Shown in pieces: positions 8,533 to 17,109 of a stretch of 35,158 bases of DNA. Position 1 is the stretch's first letter. The number at the start of each line of letters is the position of its first letter. Source of the DNA: Paraktedonobacter sp035294465. GTDB lineage: Bacteria > Chloroflexota > Ktedonobacteria > Ktedonobacterales > Ktedonobacteraceae. The notes beneath the pieces were generated by a model. It was not told where the DNA came from. It was given only the letters and a program-made list of their open reading frames with translations, and did no database searches. The translations under genes and the position numbers were made by a program. The stretch lies in assembly GCA_035294465.1 (NCBI GenBank), contig DATGKW010000144.1:1-35158 (forward strand). Direction: 5' to 3'.

Positions 8533-9654
8533 ATGACAAGTGTTCGCCTGGAACAGATTGTAAAAGAATATGATATGGTCGATCAGGTCACGTTGACCGG
8601 CTATAAAAATCCACCTGCTCTGCGCAGCGTGAGCCTGGAAATTCGCGATGGCGAGACCCTGTGCGTTGTCGGTCCTTCGGGCTGTGGCAAAAGCACGCTG
8701 CTGAAAGTCATCGCGGGCCTGGAATTCCCCCAACGCGGGCGCGTCTTTTATGACAATTTCGACATGACTGAGATCAAGCCGCAGGATCGCGGCGTCGGCA
8801 TGGTCTTCCAAGACTACGCGCTCTATCCCACCATGAAAGGGAAAGGCAACCTGGCCTACTATTTCCAGCAGCACGAGCGGACCGAAGAAGAGATGGAAGA
8901 GCGCGTTCGCCACACATCTAAATTGATGGGAGTGGATTTTGAACTCCTGCTGGGTCGCACCACCGAGACGCTTTCAGGCGGAGAGCAGCAACGTGTGGCC
9001 ATCGCGCGCTGCATTGTACGCGATCCACTGGTGTTTTTGATGGACGAGCCTATCGTCAACCTCGATGCCAAGCGGCGCGAGCAAACGCGCATCGAGATCA
9101 AAAAGCTTCTACGCAAGTTTCACATTACGACGGTCTATGTAACACACGATCAGCAAGAAGCGGTCTTTATGGGCGACCGCCTGGCAGTTATGCGCGCAGG
9201 GGTCATCGAGCAGATTGGCACATTCGATGAACTCTACTATACCCCCGCTAATCTTTTTGTCGCCATCTTTATTGGCACGCCGCCGATCAATATCCTGCCC
9301 GCCGAAATACATGAGAGCAGAGTGAGCATAGGTGAGCAAAGCTGGGCGCTGCCGGAGGCACCGGCCGCCCATCTCAAGCCAGGAAAAGTACGTATAGGAG
9401 TGCGCCCTGACAACTGGCAGCTCAATACCCCCGACGGAATGGTGCTGCCGGTGAGTCATATCGAGCGTATCCCGACCGAGCGAGCGGCCTTTATTCACGG
9501 CTCGCTGTCTGGAAGGAATGTGGTAGCGCTCACTTCCCTGGAGCAGCCGGAAGTCGAGAGCGTGCGCGTCACTCCTGAGTGGGAACGCGTCATCTTTTTT
9601 GAGCCAGAGGACGAAGGGGTAATTTATACCCCAGGGCCTCCTGAGTTCTTTTAA
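8533..9654 (+). CDS. Sugar ABC transporter ATPase (MalK/UgpC/MsmK type), copy 1
   Basis: The 373-residue protein has Walker A GPSGCGKST (47-55), Q-loop VFQDYALYPTM, signature LSGGEQQ (147-153), Walker B VFLMDE (167-172) and switch His205 in YVTHDQ. An OBD-like C-terminal regulatory domain (about 240-373) is typical of MalK/UgpC proteins. It differs from the next two copies by a longer region before Walker A (residues 12-30, including DQVTLTGYKN), by PIVNLDAKRREQ instead of the PLANLD(A/P)xLRHQ of the others, and by a more diverged C-terminal domain. All catalytic residues are present, so it should hydrolyse ATP. It follows lacI by 30 bases. The ribosome site is weak, which suggests coupling to lacI translation. 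Confidence 0.93.
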   Translation: MTSVRLEQIVKEYDMVDQVTLTGYKNPPALRSVSLEIRDGETLCVVGPSGCGKSTLLKVIAGLEFPQRGRVFYDNFDMTEIKPQDRGVGMVFQDYALYPTMKGKGNLAYYFQQHERTEEEMEERVRHTSKLMGVDFELLLGRTTETLSGGEQQRVAIARCIVRDPLVFLMDEPIVNLDAKRREQTRIEIKKLLRKFHITTVYVTHDQQEAVFMGDRLAVMRAGVIEQIGTFDELYYTPANLFVAIFIGTPPINILPAEIHESRVSIGEQSWALPEAPAAHLKPGKVRIGVRPDNWQLNTPDGMVLPVSHIERIPTERAAFIHGSLSGRNVVALTSLEQPEVESVRVTPEWERVIFFEPEDEGVIYTPGPPEFF

Positions 9655-9690
9655 ATGAATATCCTGGGTCCAGAGGGAGAATAGAGCGTT

Positions 9691-10833
9691 ATGAGTACAG
9701 TGAACGGTACAGCAAACCATATTGTTGTCGAGCACCTGGTGAAACGTTTCCAGGACAAGGCGGCAGTTGACGATGTTTCTCTCGAAATCGGGCAGGGTGA
9801 GCTTTTTGTGCTGGTTGGCCCTTCTGGCTGCGGCAAAACGACGACTCTGCGTTTGCTAGCGGGCCTGGAACCTGTCACCAGCGGGCGTATTTTCTTTGGT
9901 GAGCGCCTGGTCAACGACATCCGGCCCAAAGAGCGGAATGTGACAATGGTCTTTCAGGACTACGCCGTTTTTCCGCATATGACTGTCTTTGAGAACATCG
10001 CCTATGGGCTGCGAGCAAATCACGCTCCGAGGGCGGTGATCCGCGAACGCGTGCCAGCAGCGGCCAGGATGTTTCGTATCGATCACCTGCTCAAACGCAA
10101 ACCTCGCCAGCTCAGCGGCGGCGAGCGGCAGCGGGTGGCCCTGGCGCGCAGCATGGTACGCGACGCCAGCCTCTTTCTTTTCGATGAGCCACTGGCCAAT
10201 CTGGATGCCCAGTTGCGTCACCAGGCCCGCGAAGATATTCTCCTGTTGCACCGCGAAAAAGGGCAACCAGCGGTCTATGTGACCCACGATCAGTCCGAAG
10301 CGATGGCCCTGGGCGACAAAATCGCGGTGATGCGCGACGGCAAAATTCAGCAGCTTGGCACGGGCCTGGAGCTGTACGAGCGTCCGCAAAATCGCTTCGT
10401 CGCCTTCTTTATCGGCACCCCTGGCATTAACCTTTTTGAAGTCGAGGTTCAGTCCTTTGGAGGAGATCTTAGCCTTGTGCATGCGGCGTTTACCCTCGTT
10501 CTCCCGCCAGAACTGCACGAAAAAGTCAGGCCGTATACAGGGAGGCAAGTCGATCTGGGTATTCGCCCCGAAAGTCTGCAATCGCCACGCACCGCCGGCT
10601 TTCCGGTCGATGAAGGAAATACACTGCGCGGCGTGGTCAATGTCATCGAACCAACCTCGACAGGGTGCATCGTCTATTTGAGTACTCAGGAGGAGGCCCC
10701 CAGGGATTTCGTCGCGACCTTCAAATCGCGCCTGCCGGGTAGCTACGTCGGCAGAGAGGTCCCACTGGCAGTCAACACGCGAAAGATCCATCTCTTTGAT
10801 CAGGAGACCGGGCGTTCGCTGCTCTATAGCTGA
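9691..10833 (+). CDS. Sugar ABC transporter ATPase (MalK/UgpC type), copy 2
   Basis: This 380-residue MalK-like ATPase has Walker A GPSGCGKTT (43-51), Q-loop Gln89 in MVFQDYAVFPHM, signature LSGGERQ (141-147), Walker B LFLFDE (161-166) and switch His199. A beta-rich regulatory domain with the family's GIRPES motif follows, and near the end KIHLFDQETGRSL. The start has GGGAGA about ten bases upstream. It sits 36 bases after copy 1 and 26 before copy 3, so the three are one transcription unit. It can energise the permease pair encoded at 14330-16366; no other permeases of its class are in the window. Confidence 0.94.
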   Translation: MSTVNGTANHIVVEHLVKRFQDKAAVDDVSLEIGQGELFVLVGPSGCGKTTTLRLLAGLEPVTSGRIFFGERLVNDIRPKERNVTMVFQDYAVFPHMTVFENIAYGLRANHAPRAVIRERVPAAARMFRIDHLLKRKPRQLSGGERQRVALARSMVRDASLFLFDEPLANLDAQLRHQAREDILLLHREKGQPAVYVTHDQSEAMALGDKIAVMRDGKIQQLGTGLELYERPQNRFVAFFIGTPGINLFEVEVQSFGGDLSLVHAAFTLVLPPELHEKVRPYTGRQVDLGIRPESLQSPRTAGFPVDEGNTLRGVVNVIEPTSTGCIVYLSTQEEAPRDFVATFKSRLPGSYVGREVPLAVNTRKIHLFDQETGRSLLYS

Positions 10834-10859
10834 AACATATTGAAGGGAATAGTGCGAGC

Positions 10860-11996
10860 GTGAGTAAGCTTGAAGTGCAAGGGTTAGTCAAACGTTTCGA
10901 CAGCAATCTCGTTGTTGACCAGGTGAGCTTCCAGGTTGACGATGGCGAATTCTTCGTTTTGCTCGGCCCGTCAGGAGGCGGCAAGACTACCATCCTGCGC
11001 ATGATTTGTGGATTGGAGCAGCCAGACGATGGCCAGGTACTGCTGGGTGGGCGCGATGTCACTCGCCTCAGCCCACGTCAGCGCAATGTTGGCATGGTCT
11101 TTCAAGAGTACGGGCTGTATCCATCAATGGATGTCTATGGCAACATCGCGTATAGCCTGGAAACGCATCATGTCCCCAAAGCGGAGATCCAGAGGCGTGT
11201 GCAGGAGGCCGCGGAGAAACTAAACCTGACCCCGCTTTTGAACCGCGATATCTCTGCACTGTCAGGAGGCGAGCAGCAGCGTGTTGCGCTGGCGCGTATT
11301 CTGGCCAGAGACGCCGACGCCTTTCTCTACGACGAGCCCCTGGCCAATCTGGATCCCAGGTTACGCCACCAGGCCCGGCGCGATATCCTCACAGTTCATA
11401 AGCTCAAGCATGTGCCAAGCGTTTATGTCACGCACGACCAGGCAGAAGCCTTTGCTATTGGCGACCGCGTCGCGGTGATCGCCCACGGCCATCTCCAGCA
11501 GGTGGGTACACCAGACGAGCTGCTGGAAGCACCAGCGAATCTGTTTATGGCTCGCTTCATCGGCAACCCTCCGATGAACCTGCTCTCCGGTCAGGTGCTG
11601 ACATACGATGGGCAGCCAGCCGTTCAGATAGGAGAGACGATTCTTCCTCTGGCCGAAAAATGGCAACGTGCCTGCGATCAGATGGAGAAGCCCGAAGTTA
11701 CGCTGGGCATTTCTCCTCAGGCGATTATTCCCGAATGGCAGCTAGCAAGCCACCAGGAGGAGAATCCGGAGATTGCTCTCTCCGTTATTCCGGTTGAGGT
11801 AACAGATCTGGAACTCTTGATCGGCGAATTTGTTGCGTATCTCAAGCTTGAGTCGGGAGAAACACTCGCAGCTCTCTGGCCAGACCCGGAAACGCTGCCA
11901 AACGTTGGAGATACTCTGCGCGTGGGGATCAATCCCGCCACGCTTCATCTGTTCGACCCGATTACGGAGCAGATACTAAAAACAGACTGCGATTGA
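10860..11996 (+). CDS. Sugar ABC transporter ATPase (MalK/UgpC type), copy 3
   Basis: The 378-residue protein begins with GTG, preceded by GAAGGGAA. It has Walker A GPSGGGKTT (36-44), Q-loop Gln82 in MVFQEYGLYPSM, signature LSGGEQQ (134-140), Walker B AFLYDE (154-159) and switch His192, then a regulatory domain that ends in TLHLFDPITEQ. It shares PLANLDxxLRHQAR with copy 2, to which it is closest. All nucleotide-binding residues are intact. It is the last gene of the lacI-ATPase unit; the next promoter begins only 14 bases after its stop. One explanation is that copies 2 and 3 form a heterodimer while copy 1 serves another permease; this is inference. Confidence 0.94.
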   Translation: MSKLEVQGLVKRFDSNLVVDQVSFQVDDGEFFVLLGPSGGGKTTILRMICGLEQPDDGQVLLGGRDVTRLSPRQRNVGMVFQEYGLYPSMDVYGNIAYSLETHHVPKAEIQRRVQEAAEKLNLTPLLNRDISALSGGEQQRVALARILARDADAFLYDEPLANLDPRLRHQARRDILTVHKLKHVPSVYVTHDQAEAFAIGDRVAVIAHGHLQQVGTPDELLEAPANLFMARFIGNPPMNLLSGQVLTYDGQPAVQIGETILPLAEKWQRACDQMEKPEVTLGISPQAIIPEWQLASHQEENPEIALSVIPVEVTDLELLIGEFVAYLKLESGETLAALWPDPETLPNVGDTLRVGINPATLHLFDPITEQILKTDCD

Positions 11997-12010
11997 CTGG
12001 CACCGAACGC

Positions 12011-12039
12011 TTGACAAGCAGGCTTCCGTTAGGTACACT
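12011..12039 (+). promoter_or_regulatory. Strong sigma-70-type promoter of the binding-protein operon
   Basis: A perfect TTGACA (12011-12016), a 17-base spacer and TACACT (12034-12039) start a new transcript just after the third ATPase gene. The LacI-type operator at 12056-12069 lies about ten bases past the predicted start. Confidence 0.75.
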
Positions 12040-12048
12040 ACTCCTAGC

Positions 12049-12087
12049 AACGTTATGGGAGCGATCCCAAAACGCAAACATAACGTT
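12049..12087. repeat. Inverted repeat enclosing the operator in the 5' leader
   Basis: AACGTTATG (12049-12057) pairs perfectly with CATAACGTT (12079-12087) across a 21-base loop that holds most of the LacI operator. In RNA it would form a hairpin right at the 5' end of the transcript. It could stabilise the mRNA or be a second protein site. Confidence 0.5.
12056..12069. promoter_or_regulatory. LacI/CebR-type operator of the binding-protein operon
   Basis: TGGGAGCGATCCCA differs by one base from the palindrome TGGGAGCGCTCCCA known for CebR-type LacI repressors. It shares GAGCGATCCCAAAA with the site before lacI. Position just downstream of the promoter predicts repression by blocking elongation or open-complex escape. 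Confidence 0.7.
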
Positions 12088-12122
12088 TAGCTGAGGAAGC
12101 TAAATAAGGGGCAGAGGTTGCA

Positions 12123-12398
12123 ATGCTGCAATTTGCGATTAGTACGGGAAAGAGATTACCCTTTCCGTCTACAGGTCAAAAGGTTGACCAATTGCGCGCG
12201 CGGCTGGAATCTGGTGACGTCCGCGCGGAACAAGCCCTCGTACTCCTATGTTCGGCCCAGGCTGCTCATTCCTTGCGAAGAGCGATGCTAGAGGGGCAAA
12301 AACGCTTTTCTCCTACTACCACGCGTCATTTTTTCACTCCTTTGGAGGCACTTCATGTATCTCGAAGGAAAGACTATTTGGAAAGTGTGCATGGTTAA
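12123..12398 (+). CDS. Small hypothetical protein at head of the binding-protein operon
   Basis: A 91-codon frame starts at an ATG preceded by AAGGGGCAGAGG at suitable spacing and ends 42 bases before the binding-protein gene. The product is basic, with no signal peptide or membrane helix. It looks helical between residues about 18 and 60 (QLRARLESGDVRAEQALVLL). I recognise no family. The good ribosome site and position between promoter and binding protein argue that it is translated. It may be a small regulatory protein, or a leader whose translation tunes the next gene; a chance frame is not excluded. Confidence 0.5.
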   Translation: MLQFAISTGKRLPFPSTGQKVDQLRARLESGDVRAEQALVLLCSAQAAHSLRRAMLEGQKRFSPTTTRHFFTPLEALHVSRRKDYLESVHG

Positions 12399-12440
12399 TG
12401 CGCACGTTCGCCCGACATTTTGTCAACAGGAGAGTACATC

Positions 12441-14192
12441 ATGTTTGAAGAGACAGACACTATTCCAGAAGCGCTGGTAGAACCCTCTTCATTCCGACCA
12501 GGCGAACAGCCGGTTGGAACGGAGCACCCCATGAAGCCCCTGACCCGTCGTCAATTGTTACGCGCGGCGGCGATAAGTGGCGTGGCGCTGGCTGGCGGCT
12601 CCATCCTGGCAGCCTGCGGAGGCAGTTCCCAGGGGCCGGCAACCGTCACCGTCACATTCACCACGAACGGCTACCCAGGTGATTCCATGCCGACGGCTGC
12701 CCAGCAGAAAAGTGATATTTCCCTCAAGGCATATGCAGACGCGCTGTCAGCCTGGTTGAAACAAAATCCCGGTGTCACGATCAAGCACACCGACACGAGT
12801 ATTTGGAATCAGCAAGTTATGACCTCGGCCATTTCGGCCGGCACCTCGCCAACCTGGTTTGAAGGCAGCATTTTAGGCTCTTTCATCAATAATGTCGTGT
12901 TCAGCGCCTTCGCGCGCGGCCTGGCCGCCGATGTGACAAGTCTTGTTCAGAGTACCAACCTGTTGAGCCAGTTGACCCCTGAGTACGTTCCTGGTTTCAA
13001 TTATTGGAAGGTCAATGGGAAATACTACGGGACCCCCGGCGGCTATGGTGACGGCGATGGAATGTTCTTCCGCCGGGATCTGATCAAAGCGGCTGGTCTG
13101 GTAGAACCCACGCCCGGCTGGACCTGGGAAGATTTTCGCAAGCTGGCCCAGCAGTTGCAAGCCGCGAACCCTAAGATGAAAGGAGCCTCGCTCCAATTCT
13201 ATGTCTTTGACCAGAGCCTGTACGCCAACGGCTTGAACTCCGGCGCGACCGGCTATGGACAACTGGGATTGAATCCAACTCCCTCAAATAGCTGGCCCTG
13301 GCGCTACGATCTAACCCCCTGGATAAGCACGTACGAACAGGTTGTGAACAACTGGCGCGGCATGTACTATACCGACAAAACGATCACTTCCGCCCTGACT
13401 ACCGGCGACAGCGACGTAGCTCAGGCGTTTGCGCGTGGGGATGTGGCGATGTGCGCCGATAATACCAGCTTCTTTACTCGCTCGCTTAGCGATCCAAGTA
13501 ACGTAGCCAATATCGCTCTCAAGCTCAATCAGCCCTTTGAAGACGTGGTTGGCTGGATTTCTCATCCAATTGGCTCTCTTGGTTCCTTTGGCGCAACCCA
13601 GGCAGGAGGCGTCGTCTGCTCAATCGATCCCAAGTTTCAGCGCAACCCACCTGCTCTGGCCAAAGCCTTCGATTTCGCGGTCCAGTTCCTGATCGGACAA
13701 GCTCTGGTCAATCAGCGCCAGGAAATCTACAGGTCTACCCATGACTTGAAGCAGGTCTTCCTCGAAATTCCGCCCATGTCCAAGCTTCAAGTCAACTATG
13801 GTCTGGGGAATGTCACGGCAGCGGATGCCTGGGGAAGCCTGACCATCAACGCCGTTAATGCCGCAGGCGCTATTCCTCTGCTTCCTGATCCCGCTCTCTA
13901 CTTCCCGGCAGAGAAGAATGCGGGTCCGACGGGTGATGCTTGGAATGATGCGAACTCTGGATTGGCATATACGCAAGACTCGATCTCGTCTGTCCTGTCC
14001 AAGCTACAGAGCACGCAGAACGCGCAATTCGCCTCGCTGTCGTCCAGCACGGATCAGGCAACGTTCACCGCAGCCGCGAAGAAGTTCTTTGCTGACTCGG
14101 ACGCATTCTGGGCAAAATATGCACCGATTTTCTCGGCAGAACAGTTCCACCCCTGGTACGAGCAGACAGTTCTGCCCGCGCTGGGAGGCTAG
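12441..14192 (+). CDS. Sugar-binding lipoprotein of ABC transporter (family 1 extracellular solute-binding)
   Basis: The 583-residue product carries a signal region with a twin-arginine motif (LTRRQLLRAA, from residue 34) and a lipobox ILAAC whose Cys59 would be lipidated. It should therefore be exported by Tat and anchored outside the membrane. The mature part has the pattern of large carbohydrate-binding proteins: LSAWLKQNPGVTIKH, YYGTPGGYGDGDGMFFRRDLIKAAGL, WTWEDFRKLAQQL. The length is above the usual 420-450. I choose ATG 12441 because AGGAGAG stands eight bases upstream. Starting at Met31 (12531), with a weaker GGAG, would give a more typical 29-residue signal sequence. It precedes the two permease genes and delivers the substrate to them. 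It probably binds an oligosaccharide fed to the GH31/GH42 enzymes. Confidence 0.92.
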   Translation: MFEETDTIPEALVEPSSFRPGEQPVGTEHPMKPLTRRQLLRAAAISGVALAGGSILAACGGSSQGPATVTVTFTTNGYPGDSMPTAAQQKSDISLKAYADALSAWLKQNPGVTIKHTDTSIWNQQVMTSAISAGTSPTWFEGSILGSFINNVVFSAFARGLAADVTSLVQSTNLLSQLTPEYVPGFNYWKVNGKYYGTPGGYGDGDGMFFRRDLIKAAGLVEPTPGWTWEDFRKLAQQLQAANPKMKGASLQFYVFDQSLYANGLNSGATGYGQLGLNPTPSNSWPWRYDLTPWISTYEQVVNNWRGMYYTDKTITSALTTGDSDVAQAFARGDVAMCADNTSFFTRSLSDPSNVANIALKLNQPFEDVVGWISHPIGSLGSFGATQAGGVVCSIDPKFQRNPPALAKAFDFAVQFLIGQALVNQRQEIYRSTHDLKQVFLEIPPMSKLQVNYGLGNVTAADAWGSLTINAVNAAGAIPLLPDPALYFPAEKNAGPTGDAWNDANSGLAYTQDSISSVLSKLQSTQNAQFASLSSSTDQATFTAAAKKFFADSDAFWAKYAPIFSAEQFHPWYEQTVLPALGG

Positions 14193-14215
14193 TTATCCCC
14201 CCTTCCTTCGTGCAG

Positions 14216-14266
14216 CTCCTTTTGATGGCGGCAGCAGAATCCCCCCTGCTGCTTCCATCAAGGGAG
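14216..14266 (+). promoter_or_regulatory. Intercistronic hairpin between binding-protein and permease genes
   Basis: A long imperfect stem is formed by TTGATGG and CCATCAA and by GCAGCAG and CTGCTGC around an AATCCCCC loop, with an outer CTCC/GGAG pair. No T-run follows, so it is more likely a 3' mRNA stabiliser or partial terminator. Such a hairpin would give the binding protein a higher level than the permeases, as in malE-malF. Confidence 0.65.
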
Positions 14267-14329
14267 GTTTGCTCGCAGAAAAATAACAACGACAGCAATC
14301 AGGTATATTTTTAGAGAAGGAAACAGACA

Positions 14330-15268
14330 ATGGCGAGGCAAGCAACTGATGCAGTGGTTGAGGATGAGGCTGCAAGCAAGCCGGAGCTATCCATGCAACG
14401 GCTCCGACGCCGAAATCGTATCGAGATCTGGTTATTCCTGATCCCTGCGGCCCTTTTTCAACTGATCTGGGGCTGGTATCCGGTGGTCATGGCCTTTGGC
14501 ATCAGTTTTACAGATGCACAGCCAATCTTGCCCAGCACCTTCACCGGCCTGGCCAGCTATATCCGTGTCTGGAAAGATCCGCTGGTCGCGCAGGCTTTCC
14601 GCGTAACCTTTATCTACGCTACCTTATCAATCGGTTTGACCTTCGTTTTACCAATCATCATCGCCATCTTTCTGACGGAACTGCCGCCGCGTTTGATGCG
14701 CTGGCTGATGATTCTGTGGTTTTTGCCGATTAGCGCTATTGCTAACACCATTATCTGGCGCTACCTCTATAACAGTCAGTATGGTCTGTTGCAGTACATC
14801 ACGACAGAACTTTTGCATATTCCATATCAGGCGTTTTTGAATGATCCCAACCTGGTGCTGTTCTGGCTGGTTTTTCCTTCGATTGTCGTCATCGGGCCAG
14901 GAGTCGCTGGCCTGGCTTATATGGCCGCTCTGCAAGGGGTACCTCGTTCTTACTACGAGGCAGCGGAGATAGAGGGCGCGGGCTTCTGGCGCAAAATCTG
15001 GACGATCTCGCTCCCGCGTCTGCGGCCAATTATCGTTGTGCTACTGATCTATGGCATTATCCAGGGCCTCCAGGAGTATGCGTGGCCGCAGATTATGACC
15101 GGCGGTGAGCCAGAGGGCGCGAGCCGAACCATTGTGATGTATTTGTATGATTATATAGAAAATCAGCGTTATTCAGACGCGACCGCCCTTGCGATCTACC
15201 TGTTCATTACTATCTTTATCATCATTGTCGCGCTCCGTATCTTCGTCAAAGAAGACCCGGACGCATAA
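14330..15268 (+). CDS. Sugar ABC transporter permease, MalF/UgpA type
   Basis: The 312-residue protein has six predicted membrane helices, the first at residues about 32-58 after a charged N-terminus. The EAA loop (EAAEIEGAGFWRKIWTISLP, about 210-229) docks onto the ATPase. It is a MalF/UgpA-class protein of normal length for the short type. GAAGGAAACAGAC stands before the ATG. It follows the binding-protein gene by 137 bases with the hairpin in between, and the partner permease starts 60 bases later. It acts in the cytoplasmic membrane with the next gene product and one or more of the three ATPases. Confidence 0.94.
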   Translation: MARQATDAVVEDEAASKPELSMQRLRRRNRIEIWLFLIPAALFQLIWGWYPVVMAFGISFTDAQPILPSTFTGLASYIRVWKDPLVAQAFRVTFIYATLSIGLTFVLPIIIAIFLTELPPRLMRWLMILWFLPISAIANTIIWRYLYNSQYGLLQYITTELLHIPYQAFLNDPNLVLFWLVFPSIVVIGPGVAGLAYMAALQGVPRSYYEAAEIEGAGFWRKIWTISLPRLRPIIVVLLIYGIIQGLQEYAWPQIMTGGEPEGASRTIVMYLYDYIENQRYSDATALAIYLFITIFIIIVALRIFVKEDPDA

Positions 15269-15328
15269 CCATGTGCTACGACGCAGGCAAGCAGCCTCGC
15301 TACATTCATAAAGGGAGGGAATGGAGAA

Positions 15329-16366
15329 ATGGTACTATTTCCAAAGGTGGGAAGAAAGCAACTCAAGGTGCGCCTCGCCTGGTGGCTGATGGTGGGTTTG
15401 CTGTGCTTCGGAGTGCTCACGCACCTTTTTCCATTCTATATAATGATCGTCACTTCGATTACACCCGCTGCGGAGACTCTCTCAACAACTCCGACACTCT
15501 GGACATTTCATCCTACTCTGGCAGCCTGGAAACTGATTTTTCAGTGGACTGCGAATACCGGTCAGGGCGCGTTGATCGCGGGATCGGCAGCCGAGCCGTT
15601 CTGGGTCTATTTCTGGAATTCGTTCTTTATGACCTCTGTGACGCTCATCGTCTCGATTCCCATTGTTTCGATGGCCGCCTACGCCACGAGCAAATTGTTG
15701 CGTGGCCCGCTCGCGCGCTGGACGTTTATGTATTTTATAGCGACGTTGATGGTTCCCTTTGCAGTGACACTTCTGCCAAGCCTGCTTCTGGTGAACTTTT
15801 TTCCGTTTGCGCTCCCATACGGATCGATTCCTAATCTGCCCGGAACCTATCAGCCCTTTCCGACGGCCTCTTTCGTTGATACGCTCTGGGCAATCATCAT
15901 TCCTGGTATCTTTAATGCCTATAACTATCTGATCTTCAAGGGATACTTTGACACAATTCCGAACTCGATCCTCCAGGCAGCGCGCGTTGATGGCGGCTCT
16001 GAGTTCAATATCTTCCGCCGCATTGTCTTTCCCATGAGTATTCCGGTCTACGCGGTGATTGCCTGGATTCAGTTTAGCGCCGTGTGGGACAGCTTCCTGT
16101 GGCCTCAACTCGTCATTCAGAGCAACAGCAAAGCGCCTACCTCTCTGGCCATCTATACATTGATGAATGATTTTGTAAATTCTGGTATCATGGATCGCGC
16201 GACGGCGCTAAGCCACGATGCTGCGATGCAAGCAGCACTGGCCTCGGGCCTCTCCTGGAACGGACTGATGGTGCTGGGACTGCTGCAAACCCTGCCTATC
16301 TTCATCGTGTTTATTCTTTGTCGCGAATATCTCTTGCGCGGCGTGCGTATCCAGGGCTTGAAGTAA
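15329..16366 (+). CDS. Sugar ABC transporter permease, MalG/UgpE type
   Basis: The 345-residue protein has six membrane helices, the first at about 18-42 and the last at about 315-335. Its EAA-like loop QAARVDGGSEFNIFRRIVFP spans about 216-235 and it ends with RGVRIQGLK, typical of this class. It is longer than usual (about 280) owing to two periplasmic stretches, one at about residues 50-95 and one at about 158-182 (FPFALPYGSIPNLPGTYQPF). GGGAGGGA precedes the ATG by eight bases. It pairs with the MalF-type protein to form the channel. The YesL-like gene follows after 20 bases. Confidence 0.93.
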   Translation: MVLFPKVGRKQLKVRLAWWLMVGLLCFGVLTHLFPFYIMIVTSITPAAETLSTTPTLWTFHPTLAAWKLIFQWTANTGQGALIAGSAAEPFWVYFWNSFFMTSVTLIVSIPIVSMAAYATSKLLRGPLARWTFMYFIATLMVPFAVTLLPSLLLVNFFPFALPYGSIPNLPGTYQPFPTASFVDTLWAIIIPGIFNAYNYLIFKGYFDTIPNSILQAARVDGGSEFNIFRRIVFPMSIPVYAVIAWIQFSAVWDSFLWPQLVIQSNSKAPTSLAIYTLMNDFVNSGIMDRATALSHDAAMQAALASGLSWNGLMVLGLLQTLPIFIVFILCREYLLRGVRIQGLK

Positions 16367-16386
16367 GAGAGAAAGCAGGAAATAAG

Positions 16387-17109
16387 ATGCCTTTCTTGGA
16401 TGATATCGACGGCGATGACGATGCGTTGCAGCATCCTATCTGGGGCGCGTTTGCTCTGCTCAAGGATAACCTGGAGCGTTTGATGATGGCTAATATTGGC
16501 TGGTCGCTTCAGTTGCTTCCGGCTATTGCTGCCCTGGCTTTTCCTCAACTGCCATTCGTCGTGCGCCTGCTCTTGCTTCTGTACAGCGCCATCGCGCTTA
16601 CTCCTGCCACTGGCATCCTGTATACCTGGATGGCTCGCGTCAATCAGCGCGAGACGCTGCGCCTGGAAATGCTCAGGGAAGATTTTCGGAATCTGGCTCT
16701 GCCGAGCCTGCTCCGTCTGGCCCCGCTCTTTGGACTGCTGGGTATTGGGTATGCGGTCATTGTGCTGCTTGGCCTGGTCCATATTCTGCTGCTCGATGTG
16801 CTGGCACGCTTCGGCCTCCTGGTGCTTCTGGTATGCGCGCTCTACTGGGGGCCGCTTTTCGCCGAGTATCCGGGGCGCTCGCCTTTCTCTATTCTCCGGC
16901 AATCTTTGCTGTTGATCTGGAACTATCCAGGGCAGACGGCTGTGACCGGCCTGTTTGTGATATTGATAGCAGCAGGCGGGGTTATCTCTATCGCCGGCTT
17001 TTTCTTGATCGCACCGGTGATCGTTGCCCTGTTGCAAACGCGCCGCTGCTTTGCCCTGCTGGCGCGCGAGCAGGCCAGGCAGAAAAAGTTCAAGGTGGAT
17101 ATGGTATGA
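16387..17109 (+). CDS. Polytopic membrane protein, YesL/DUF624-like
   Basis: The 240-residue protein has an acidic N-terminus (PFLDDIDGDDDAL) and then five to six hydrophobic segments (about 33-52, 57-80, 112-136, 141-158, 185-218). The arrangement of a short amphipathic helix, MANIGW, and SAIALTPATGILYTWMARV resembles the YesL (DUF624) family, small membrane proteins repeatedly found beside sugar ABC transporters and of unknown role. The assignment rests on this pattern and on context, so it is tentative. AGGAAATAAG precedes ATG 16387; the frame is open further upstream, inside the permease gene. Its stop overlaps the start of the GroEL-like gene as ATGA, which predicts translational coupling. 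Confidence 0.72.
   Translation: MPFLDDIDGDDDALQHPIWGAFALLKDNLERLMMANIGWSLQLLPAIAALAFPQLPFVVRLLLLLYSAIALTPATGILYTWMARVNQRETLRLEMLREDFRNLALPSLLRLAPLFGLLGIGYAVIVLLGLVHILLLDVLARFGLLVLLVCALYWGPLFAEYPGRSPFSILRQSLLLIWNYPGQTAVTGLFVILIAAGGVISIAGFFLIAPVIVALLQTRRCFALLAREQARQKKFKVDMV

Noticed and set aside
9856..10791. Minus-strand open frame of 311 codons opposite the second ATPase
   Set aside because: Antisense to a gene with complete ABC ATPase motifs; the translation matches no family.
14216..14266. Full terminator between binding-protein and permease genes
   Set aside because: The hairpin lacks a T-run and the permeases have no own promoter that I can see, so partial termination or mRNA stabilisation is more likely.
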